A DNA stretch of 64,000 bases from Dipylidium caninum. Taxonomy: Eukaryota; Platyhelminthes; Cestoda; Cyclophyllidea; Dipylidiidae. The notes beneath the pieces were generated by a model. The model saw nothing but the letters and a program-made list of their open reading frames with translations. It searched no databases and was not told the DNA's origin. The stretch spans positions 248,001-312,000 of the forward strand of contig QEYB01001053.1 in assembly GCA_017562135.1 (NCBI GenBank). The letters are read 5' to 3'. Of this stretch, positions 36,467 to 46,178 are shown piece after piece (position 1 is the first letter of the stretch; each line of letters opens with the position of its first letter). A program made the translations under genes and the position numbers.

Positions 36467-38150
36467 TCATTCCACCGTGAGGCACTGATTGACCACCCTG
36501 ACAAGGTTAGGATTCTCCATGGCTGCCGCGACGCGCTCCTTGTCGGCCAGTTGTTTGTTAATGTCCCCCTCTGATTCGTGCATTCCCGGAGCGATTGTCA
36601 CGCGTATCTGAGCGGAAAAACACGTGCTACTAATAGTAGTGAGTAGTGATGTTACGGAGACTAATTCAATGCGTCAGTCGGCTGGTGCTGCTGTCATTGA
36701 GAGTGGCCATTCAAACTAATGTAATAAACACGCCCTCAACATCTTCAATTCCGAAGTAAACGTTGCGCGTGACTGTGCTACTAACTATGATTATCAGTAG
36801 CACCGCAGATCGAAAGATGACTTTGTAGTGAGTTTGTCACCGCATTTGCGTGGACCAGGGGTCCTTGGCATGGCAGAAGGATCGCTGTACCACTGAACGC
36901 ACGGTGAAGGTGGGCAGTGCAAAAAGGCTAATATTTTAGCCATCATGGGACAAAAATGAGTAATGGAGGAAAAGGAGAAACGGACCAATGCGTTAAGACG
37001 AGAGTATAAGAAAGCAGGAGACGAGGATAAGAGAAGAGACCAACAACCTCCTATATCGCCAGTGACGCGTTAGTTAAAGCCGATCTCGACCATAAGGAAC
37101 AGAGCGGTTACACGAAGCCGTAAATTTGCTTAATCTAATCTTAACCGAAACATCGGTCTGTTGTCGTGGCCTAAAAGCGGAGGAAAAGGAAGCAGCCACC
37201 TTGAATCGCCGAGGCAGTGAATAGAGCAATTTGATCTTGATGCACAGTCCGATGAGTGTGGCCATACTGCAGTGCGGGATGGTGGGAGTGAATCGCACGC
37301 TGACGGTGGAGGCGGCGTCGTCGACGGCGATCTCCTCCTTCCTCACCACTCCGAGCGCCTCGAGGCTGTGTGGGTGCTCAGGGTCTCGAATGTCACGAAT
37401 GTGCTCTGAAAAGACAAAAACTGCAGCCTACTAATCGCACGAACGTAGTCGGGCAGGCGAGAGAGACGTGGGAACAGTTGGATCAAAAAGGTTCGTACCG
37501 CCGTTAAATTTGCCGTAGGAGTAAAAGTCTAATGCGGCCTAAGCAAATTATTTTGCGTGTGTATGACAGTGGCAAGTCGCCTGCCGCCAAGGAGTTTGGG
37601 CAGGCGAAATCCCCAAAAGGTGGTTTGCCTCCCACTAGTGACGTAGGTTGGAATCGTCAAGATGATAAAAAGAGCCCAGTGGTAATTGCGTGTTACGTGG
37701 CGTGGGCAAAACGACCAATACGCCGGCGGGTTGACGGATGAATCGATGGGCGTGGCGCCTGTGGAGCGAGCCCAGGCACCATCCACACCCCATCCGACCG
37801 TCTCCTTGAATAAGCGGCTAAACAATGGGGCAAGACGCCTCAGTGAAACTAATTGGAGCAGCCCGGACAGGCAAAACTAAGTGCCCTCCCCCTCCTCCCC
37901 CAGCCGAGGAATCAGCAACGCATGCATGTAGGATCCAGCGTGTTTAACGAGACAATAAGAGGTCAGAAAAAGGTTTAAATATCCTACATTTCGGGATTCT
38001 TAAAGCCCACTTCCAGCGTATTGGCTTACCAAAAATTTCATCCGCTGTGATTGGCTCACGAGTGGACGAGGCCATGGGCTTGAATTCCAGGCCCAGCCGC
38101 CGGTTGCCGATAGGAAAGAGGCGCGGTGCTGCGTTCTGCAGAATCTCCAT
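36467..38150 (-). CDS. CIAO2B: CIAO2B / MIP18 family cytosolic iron-sulfur assembly component
   Basis: Part of the CIA targeting complex (with CIAO1 and MMS19) that delivers Fe-S clusters to cytosolic and nuclear apoproteins. Exons on the minus strand: 38150-38030, 37405-37200, 36607-36467 (TGA). Phases 1 and 0 agree at the two joins. The 155-residue product is close to the family length (about 160). Motifs in order: [43 protein letters not shown] with the conserved reactive Cys at residue 86, LPRRFK, then [28 protein letters not shown] and VVNQCL at the C-terminus. The start is chosen at the ATG at 38150, which directly follows a TTTCCCTCAG acceptor-like sequence, so an untranslated first exon upstream is possible. 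CIAO2B is favoured over CIAO2A from the C-terminal block; this is from family knowledge, not a search. Confidence 0.93.
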
Positions 38151-38683
38151 CTGAGGGAAAGCGGGGAAGGGAAGCCGGGGTCAACAGGTGAACAAGTTGA
38201 AGGTGCCAGTAGGGTTTCGTGATCACCGAATATAAATGCACTACTATTTAGTTACTAGTAGGTAAGCAGAATAAAACGATGCGACACAGGGGAGGAGGCG
38301 CGAAACAAGGCAACTCGGCTAATCTTTAGTCATCACAAGGGTAAATCGGACATAGAAAAGCGTTTTCTGCTTCCTTTCACGAGGTGTACGAATTTGGATA
38401 ACTAAATGCAACGCCCACACACGTGTGTGACCCCAACATCAGGTGGAATAGGCCACCTGCAAAAAACGTGCAATAAGTAATGGTAAGAATAAGGGATGAC
38501 GGTTTTCAAATCAATTAAATCAAGCAGAGCAGGGACACAATTCAAAGCAACTTAAAAGACGACCAGCAATTAATTTGCAACGTCTGCGTACGATCTGATA
38601 TGGCTGAAAAGTACTTTTTGTCTATTTAAACGGTAAAGATGCAGAGGAAAGAGAAGAAAGTAACAATGGTTGGAGAGAGACGT
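38151..38683. other. Short intergenic stretch between CIAO2B and eIF3L
   Basis: Contains the CIAO2B 5' region and the space beyond the eIF3L polyadenylation signal. Both genes run on the minus strand, with eIF3L upstream. No gene, repeat or structured RNA was recognised. Confidence 0.5.
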
Positions 38684-38689
38684 TTTATT
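38684..38689 (-). terminator. AATAAA polyadenylation signal for eIF3L
   Basis: AATAAA on the minus strand (TTTATT on the plus strand), 80 bases downstream of the eIF3L stop codon. Confidence 0.6.
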
Positions 38690-38768
38690 GAGTAAACCAA
38701 CATCCAGTAGGAAGGAAACTGGGGAAGAAATCATGACCCCAACGGAAGGCCGACCACTCGTCGAATAA

Positions 38769-41700
38769 TTAGCCACGAGGGCGGGCAACACTCAACTTCT
38801 TCTCCACCTCGTCCAGCTGATCGTTTAGCTGAAAAAAGAGAAAGCTTTGAGAAGGCGGTCGACTTCGCCGTATAGGTAAAACTGAACGACTGCGATCTGG
38901 GCGAGGTTAGACAAAATACATTATTAGCGGCGCGTCTAAGAGTTGAAGTGTTCAATCGTAAAATATACCACAAATATGTCCAATTCTGGACAGTATGTGT
39001 TTGCCAGCAAATTTTCTGAATCACTGTATTGTCAGACAGATACCTGAAGTAGTTATCGGATAAGAAAATAGGAGGGTCAGTCAACATGCAACCTCCGCTT
39101 CTTCCACCCACTTGAACACTCTCAACTAATATAGCGTTTACTAATGCGTTGAAAAAAAACAGAGGAAAAATATTGCCGTAATATATGCCGGCAGAATGGC
39201 AGTCCTTCCAACGGGTCGTGAAAGCTACGCTTACACTTTCTGAGTTGTCAGACAGCTCCGTCTACTGATATGACTTAAGTAGTGTAGTAAAGTGCTAAGA
39301 AACCAACCTCACGAAGCTTCTCCAACTGAAGCATGAAAAACTCGGAGAAGCGACGATCCACCTTCATATCGGCGATGTAGATCATCTCTCCGTCCACGTA
39401 GAAGTCGGTATCGCAAAGGAGTTGGAGCGTGCCCTCCAGACTGCCACAGGTCTCGCCAGTGCATGTAACGTTCTTCAAGAGATGCTTGAAACGCATCAGC
39501 AGGGAGTGAACGCTCTCCTCGCTCTGCAATAAACCGGAGCGATGATATCGACAACAGTACCGGGATGGTTAGAGGACAAGAGGGGTGGAGCAGCAAAGGA
39601 CGGACACTGAGTACAAGTAAAGTCAAGTGAAAATGCACACGAAAGACACAGGAGGGAAGTCACCTGCCGACTTTAAGTTTTGGGGATTCTTTTGTGGACA
39701 AAAAAAAGGAATTTCCCGGCGGAATTCAATAACAAAGTCTCACTCAGATATTGGGGATGTACCTCATCTAAAAAGTGGGCCAATTTGGCGACGGGGAGAG
39801 AGGTGTAGAGCTTGAGGAAGGAGCGCAGACGCGGCAATTCAACCCAATGGTGTTCCAGCTCACTGCGAAACATCAGAGCTTGGTGACGCTGGGCGTCCAG
39901 AGCGTAGGACAGGCGCTCTGTCGCCTTCTCGTCGGGGTTAATGAAGCGCGGACACCCCATTTCGAAGCACATGGAGAACTCGTCCTTGTTTCTGCAAATT
40001 TAGATAGAACAGCGCTTAAGAACAGGTGGTACCGTTTGACACCTCAGCAACTGGCTTGAAAGCAACCTGGCAATTATGATTGCTGGCATTTCAAATTGGC
40101 AAACAAGGAGTTATCTCAGAAAATATTATGAGTAGTAGGAGGACTGCGGAAGCCTTAAAACTAAAAAAACAAGAACTGAGGGGTTATGACGCAATCGCAT
40201 CGGTGTTAGATTTGGTAAATCCCAAAAGAAAAGAAGAGGAGTGAGAAAACAGTGCGAGGGAAAACGGTAGGGGATGAGGACGCTAGGCAAAGTAGAATGC
40301 TTTATTGCGGCGTGTTTGGTGCCTAGCCAATGAAAGAATGCAGGGCGTCTAAATCATGTCTGAAAGGACCAGACACAATTGCCAAAAACAAGTGAAAGGT
40401 GAAAGTTCCAGGTTCCGAAGAAGATTTGTATGTGGCCTAAACCACTCAAATGTGGGCAGATGTCTTCCACGAAATACCACACAACGTCAATCGACTCATG
40501 AGCGACGAGGCGCTGCAAGAGGGCGGAGTAAAGTAACCCCACCGGCTTCCATCTCAACCCTACATCGAAGGTAGATGTTACTGCGAAAATGAGGAGCGTT
40601 AGACAAATGGTAGTGATATAAAGCATTGTTTTCAGTCTCCCAGGATGGATTAGTGGGGATTTGACACAGAGTCGGCCAAGACAAACTCTAAACCACTTTG
40701 AGACGATAAAGTTTATTCCATTGGTCTACCAATTCAGTCGCCTTCTAAAGTATTGTTAACAAAGTTTGCCAAGGAGTTAATAGCCCATATATAGTTTACT
40801 TACGTCTGCTGCAAACGATTCAAGCTCTCGGCAGACGTATCCTTCAAATGCTGCTCCATCGCCTGATCAATCGGCATCGGGTCAATTGTAATGCAAATAG
40901 CCAAGAGGCTGGTCATTTGATCAGCCTGCTTTGCCACATATTCACGCAGGTCCGGTCGTTGCGCGACGCAGGAGGAGACACGCACGATGTAGGACAGGGT
41001 GTGGGTGAGGGTACGCACCGCGTCTTGAAAGCGTCGCATCATGAGGTAGGCAAAACCGACGTAGTAGCCCGTAGTGATGTGACATGTGGGCACTTCGTGG
41101 TACATTTCCTGACGACTCAACTGCACATGTTCGAGCATTTTAAGCGCAGTGAAGTAGTCGCCCATGAGACAATGAACGCGGCAGAGACCCACGAGACTGA
41201 AGAAACCGAGCATCTTGTAGAGATCGCATTGACCAAATGGGCCTGCCACTTCGTACGGATCACCTGGTAGCGTATTAAACGTAGAAAGCATGAGTATTGT
41301 CATATAATGATGCGCTTCAATCACGCAAATCAAAGGATTCCGAAAGATGGCAGAAGGGAAATAGGATAGAAAAAACCAAAGAGATATTTCAGCCGGGTTC
41401 AAGCTAAAGACAGGAATACCAAACATATGGAGGGCATCAATTGAACGTCACGTAAGATTCGGCTGATCATTGCATTTAGCAAAAGGGAGAAAGTACAACA
41501 CCTGAAAGCTGTTTGGATAATTACTAGAGAGCGTTGAAGATGACAAAAGAAATTGCAGCGTACGTTGCATAGCATAGTAGCTGAGCTGAAGATTGATGTT
41601 AGACTTCTCGACCAGTTGAAAGAGAACGTTGAGAACACCATGAATGCTCCACGTACGAGGATTTAGATGAAGAAAAGCATCATCTTCCGGCCTTCGCAAA

Positions 41701-42355
41701 AGCTTGTTACGATAAGTTGAAAATTTTTGGAACTGGTAGATAAACTCGTCAATAATGTCCCAGAGCCATTGGTTTGGCAATTCCAACTGAACCGGGTGTT
41801 TTGGTTCTAAAAAGGAGTACAGGAAATCATACCATATCGGAAAGAACGTTGTGCACACGAGAGAAACGTACTCAAAAGGGCCTCAAAGAGGGCACAATAG
41901 TTAAGATAGGACTGATGCGATTCTTCAAGTTCCGGAAAGGATGTAACATGCGCATATAAGTGGCGGTAGTATAACTCGTTGTAAAGCATCATAAAGAGTG
42001 GGTCTAAGAAGAGCCTAAGTGTAAGAAAAGAATCTACCCTTATTAACCAGTGGGGCAATAACTTCGACCGAAGGCCATCGAGTCGTCTTGAAATACTGTT
42101 CTGTAAGTTTAGGAAATCTTGGGAAAAGACGTAAAGAAGTGGTTAAAAAATTACTTTACGACGTAATCGTTCTCAATTTCGCCCAAATCATTGCTTTTAA
42201 TGTGTTTATAAAATGACTTGATAAAGGCCTCAACGTCATCACAAAGAGTCTTGTAAGGGTCTTCATGACCCTTGGAAGTCCCCGAATCACCACCCTATGT
42301 ACAAAAAGGGATTAATAATTATACATACTGCGCGACCAACGCGTGGCCCGGACAT
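38769..42355 (-). CDS. EIF3L: Eukaryotic translation initiation factor 3 subunit L
   Basis: A subunit of the eIF3 complex, which brings mRNA to the 40S ribosome. Nine exons on the minus strand, every join in phase: 42355-42329, 42294-42155, 42117-42038, 42003-41872, 41806-41564, 41263-40804, 39991-39763, 39523-39308, 38828-38769 (TAA). The 528-residue product compares with about 564 in human. Recognisable blocks: DDVEAFIKSFYKHIKS, KLTEQYF, RWPSVEVIAPLVN, LYNELYYRHLYAHV, LELPNQWLWDIIDEFIYQFQ, VLNVLFQLVEKSNIN, GQCDLYKMLGFFSLVGLCRV, GYYVGFAYLMMRRFQDAVRT, LRSFLKLYTSLPVAKLAHFL, DFYVDGEMIYIADMKVDRRF. The N-terminus, MSGPRVGRA, comes from a 27-base exon and is shorter than in vertebrates. A minus-strand TTTATAAAT lies about 50 bases upstream of the ATG. 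It is head to head with SAP18. Confidence 0.96.
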
Positions 42356-42746
42356 GGACACAAATTTGATCTGTCCGGGTATTTCTCAATAGGAAAAGCA
42401 CAGTCTAAATTTATAAACCAATAATTTTTTCACTTTTGATATTGTATCAAAAAAATGAAATGCCATTTGTTTACATGTATAATTGTTTTTTGCTTTCTTT
42501 AATTAAGGAAATTAATTTATTTGCGTTTATAAATATTATTTAATGCATTTTTTTAAAATAAATGCAACTTTTGTTGCTATTCAATTTTTTTATTAAACTT
42601 AATTGATAATTACCTTATTTTTAATGTAATTCAATTTATTGTTACTAAATATTTTATTTTAAAAATTAGTATGTCATCATATTGATTCAAACGACGTACG
42701 TTCTTATAGTCCCCTGCTGCGCAGGCTTTCAAATAATTTGGCCTAG
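42356..42746. promoter_or_regulatory. AT-rich bidirectional promoter between eIF3L and SAP18
   Basis: Only 391 bases separate the two divergent start codons. The interval holds a TTTATAAATTT near 42406-42416 (TATA-like on either strand) and a strongly AT-rich core from about 42420 to 42680. No alternative coding exon is evident. The arrangement implies a shared promoter; transcription start sites are not visible from sequence. Confidence 0.6.
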
Positions 42747-44347
42747 ATGGTCCTGGGAGAAAAAACCGACGGCCGGATTGATAGGGAGAAGACTTGTCCT
42801 CTTCTCCTCAGAATATTCTGTGGTCATTGTTCACATAACAAGATTTATGAGTATTCGCGCAAATCTTTTCCCCTTAATGAACTACAAGCTTACACTTGGT
42901 ATGGTGGCGTGCCTCCTCTAACTACTCACTTTTTTAGGTTGGATGCTACTCTCCTAGAACTCTCTTCATTGGTTAAAATTGTGAATCCTGATGCACGCAA
43001 GAGAGGGACTATTTTTGACTTTGTTATAGTTTCTCCCGACCCTCGTTCACCTGGTTATAAAATGCGAGAAATTGGGAGCGTTTGTTCTGGCTTCCCCTCC
43101 GATTCCGATAAAATTATGTTAAAGGTAGTTGGCAGCTCTTTTCCTCTATTACCTTGAGATTGATTCATCTTTTTCGGATTCAACTGTCTATTTTGTTCCC
43201 TGCAGAGGGCTTTGATTCTCCGGGGTTGTCATGCACTCGTGTTCACTTCTATTTTTACCTCTTCGTCGCCTCAAATTTCTCTTCATTTTCTAAAATAGTT
43301 CATACAATTGCCGATCTGCAGAATTCCTTTAGCATCGCCTTCCGCCGCAATTTTACAAATTTACTTTCACTAAACCATTTATTTGCCGGAGGGAGAGTTC
43401 ATCCTTCACATCTCCTATTTTAAGTGTGTTTTTGAGGACAGATCGTCTGTAATCCTTGGTAAATGCGGTTCACTCAAGAATTACGCTTAAAATCTTTCGA
43501 TTCACCTGCCTTTTACGATCTTACCTGCAACTTCCCCAAAGTTTCTGTAATTCTTTATGAGTTGCTCTCCCAATCTACCAATTTTGCATTTTACCATAGG
43601 CCTTGTCCCCATTGTTACGGTTACTCATGGATGGATAACAGCAAAAGTTCTTTTCCGCGCAATTTGACAGGTGATATTAACATGACTTGAGGGGGACTCG
43701 TCGAGATTTTGGTACGATTTAAAAGTTTTCATAAAGTTTAAGCAAGTAAAAAATCCCATTACTGAACTCGGGTTGTTGGTCATAGAACACTTGAGTTCCC
43801 TTTGCAATACCTTCTTTTGAATTGAGTTTATTTGGCAGTTTTACAGTTTTTATAGGGTAGCCAATGGCTTTCCCTAGACTGACTTCGTAGTTGCTTACGA
43901 TGGTTTTCATTTATATGCTCTCTTCATTGCTATCGACTTCCTGAACTCCCGCTGAAGGCGTTTCTACAGTGATGTGGTTATTTTCTCGGCAGAAAAATTG
44001 GTTCCCCACGTTTCTGCTTGCACATGCCTATCGTTTTTGCCACGAGGGGTTTTTCTTTCCAAGGGGCTCTCATTCTTCCTTCACCTCTTTTTCCCTCCGT
44101 CTAGGATTGCGCTTTCCGTATCGGCGATATGCTAGACGTGGCGATAACACCACCGGCGCTGGATCGGATGGTTGGCAGCACCATGGTAAGCGGTAGCTTA
44201 GGTAACAACAAACGTCGAGTGGTCCGACGAAATGCGGAGCCTCCCGCCGCTGCCCCGGCATCGGGCACGTTCCCGGCCGACCAGGCGGGTCACAGGACTG
44301 TGGGACGGGACTACTACTACCACTCGCGTCAGCGGCGCCTTATTTAG
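42747..44347 (+). CDS. SAP18: SAP18, Sin3A-associated / ASAP complex ubiquitin-fold subunit
   Basis: SAP18 joins the Sin3 histone deacetylase complex and the ASAP/PSAP splicing-associated complexes in the nucleus. Exons: 42747-42898, 42938-43124, 44105-44347 (TAG). The first intron is only 39 bases; the second is 980. Phases (2, then 0) agree. Motifs in order: IDREKTCPLLLRIF, NELQAYTW, LDATLLELSSLVK, NPDARKRGTIFDF, SPGYKMREIGSVCSG, then FRIGDMLDVAITPPA, which match the family along its whole ubiquitin-like fold. The 193-residue product is about 40 residues longer than human SAP18: after ITPPA there is an unmatched basic and Ala/Pro-rich tail ending GRDYYYHSRQRRLI. The ATG at 42747 is chosen because it is the first in frame and gives an N-terminus of the expected length. 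Confidence 0.95.
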
Positions 44348-45369
44348 TCGATGCTTGGTGTTCCCACCTTTCATCTTCCGTTTCTGTACAAAGTTGAGCG
44401 AACTTTTTATAGAATATGTGTACACAATTAACTCTTTTGTTGGACATGTGTGGAACCCGGTGGTGATTTATCAATGCGTGTGAGCATCTTCCTTTCCTCA
44501 CAGTTTCCTCTTGGTACCAACTGTTTCACTTGGAGACCTTTTGGTTTGCGTTTGTCTTTTTTCCCGCTTCTCTGCCAATGTAGCCTTCTCTTGTGAAATC
44601 GGTTTCTACGGGATGAGAGGCCATAACACGCTTGAGACCTAAGCCGTTCGCGTTACGGGAAATTTTGTAATTTATCACTGATCATGATGTCCAAAGGCGG
44701 ACTTTTTCGGGGGGAACGGCAAACACCGGCTTAGATGGGCACGTAGGGGTTGTCTGCAACCGAAAGACTGCAGTGATGGCGGCGATGCAGCGGTTTCTCC
44801 AAAGCTGTCGATTTCTTAAGAACGTCCAAAATAACTCTACTTATAATAATTCAGTAGGGGGGTTTCTCGTCACCCGCATAGGTTTGAGTGCCCTTTGCTA
44901 TGGGCAAACTTGAGACTCGAGTGAATAACCTCACTTTTTAGCTAAGAAGAACGATGGAGCAGTACGTCTGACAGACGTCTCGATTCTTCTGCGCATTTGG
45001 CAACCTGAACACACTTGGTCTTCCTGTGTCGGGCCTGGCTTTGCCAAAAATTTGGCCTTTTTTGTTGGACTGCTTAAGATGTTGTAGGGTAGAGACGACT
45101 CTTAGCCGAAGAGAGCGATGTGGACGGTTGCTTTAATCCTGCGAAGCTAGTATTCAACGATTACCCAGAGGTTGGTCCTCCAACATTCCTCCTCGGACAT
45201 TTTGGGACGTCGAAAGCGAGTGGATTCCATTAGCGTGGTTAGTGACGACAGGAGAGCCAAAGCGACCAGTATGAGCATTCACTGCTGTCACACATGCGTG
45301 ACGTGCAAGTTTTCGCCGATTAATCCGTACACTTTATCCGAAAGCGGCGTGTTAGTTTGTTTTCTCTAG
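44348..45369. other. Region downstream of SAP18, no gene recognised
   Basis: Should hold the SAP18 3' untranslated region. No conserved coding segment, repeat or RNA gene was recognised. A 31-codon frame near 45270-45366 contains several cysteines (HCCHTCVTC) but has no partner exon and ends in a stop; I do not call it. Confidence 0.45.
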
Positions 45370-45497
45370 CAAATTCGGGCAATAACATGGCACTTCCGCC
45401 CGTCCCGTCCTCCCTTTGCATTGGCTGCTTCACCCGCGGGGCCAACTTCCCCCATCTCGACGCGTATCTCAGCGACAACTGCCTCCTACGCGATGCG
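45370..45497 (+). CDS. Candidate isolated coding exon, unassigned
   Basis: A TTGTTTTCTCTAG acceptor precedes an open stretch that enters in phase 1 and ends in phase 0 before GTATTT. It reads NSGNNMALPPVPSSL, CIGCFTRGANFPH and LDAYLSDNCLLRDA, with C/G-ending codons, which is more protein-like than its surroundings. No neighbouring exon with a matching phase was found, and I do not recognise the peptide, so it may be a chance frame. Confidence 0.25.
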
Positions 45498-46146
45498 GTA
45501 TTTCCCTTGAGGACTTGAGACGACACGAGGTGGAAAAAACCCTCCAGTCGACACGTTTCCTCCGTGCCGCTGAGGAGGGGGGAGGAAAAGGTGGGAGACG
45601 CAGTGACTGGGTCGGTGAGGCCTCTCGCCACGCCGCCCGTTCCACCACAGAAACGCCGTCGGCTCTTGGTTGAGGGTGCCGGGGGCAGCGCTTAGCACCC
45701 GGATTGCGTGTTGGCAGCACACAAACGCCACACCGCCATAATTCATCGCCAGGGCAGGCGGTGGTGCGTGTGAGCACGACATTAGAAAAAGAGATATACT
45801 TTTTTAAATTGAATTGGTGGACCACCGCCTAAAAATCTGCTTTTTTAATCGTTTGACCGACGACGAAGAGTGGCTTCTCGCGCACTTGGCGAGAGGTTGT
45901 TGGGTCGGAAAACCCGGCCCTCGTCTCCCCCAACCCAAGGCGGGGCAGGCTGAGGCGGAGGCAGAGGAAACCGCCGTCGAACCCCTCCGGCCAACTGGTG
46001 GAGGCTCCTGCAGGAGCCCGCGTCCACTCGACCGATTGGCGAGAGCCTGATTAACGCCGCGACCGACCGCCGACGAGACTTCGGGACGTCGTCCGAGCGG
46101 AGCACGACAGCACACAGAAGGCAGCAAAGCACGCGTGTCTCTTTTT

Positions 46147-46152
46147 TTTATT
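46147..46152 (-). terminator. AATAAA polyadenylation signal for the Na+/K+-ATPase beta subunit gene
   Basis: AATAAA on the minus strand, 27 bases past the stop codon, which implies a very short 3' untranslated region. Confidence 0.55.
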
Positions 46153-46178
46153 GTTATCTTTTTTTCAGCCTTTCCACC

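Noticed and set aside
41502..41563. Longer version of an eIF3L exon ending at 41502
   Set aside because: Its end phase does not match the next exon and it adds residues absent from the family; the GTACGC donor at 41563 fits both phase and alignment.
45814..46147. Small open frames on both strands upstream of the ATP1B polyadenylation signal
   Set aside because: No domain, no splice context and mutually overlapping; likely chance.
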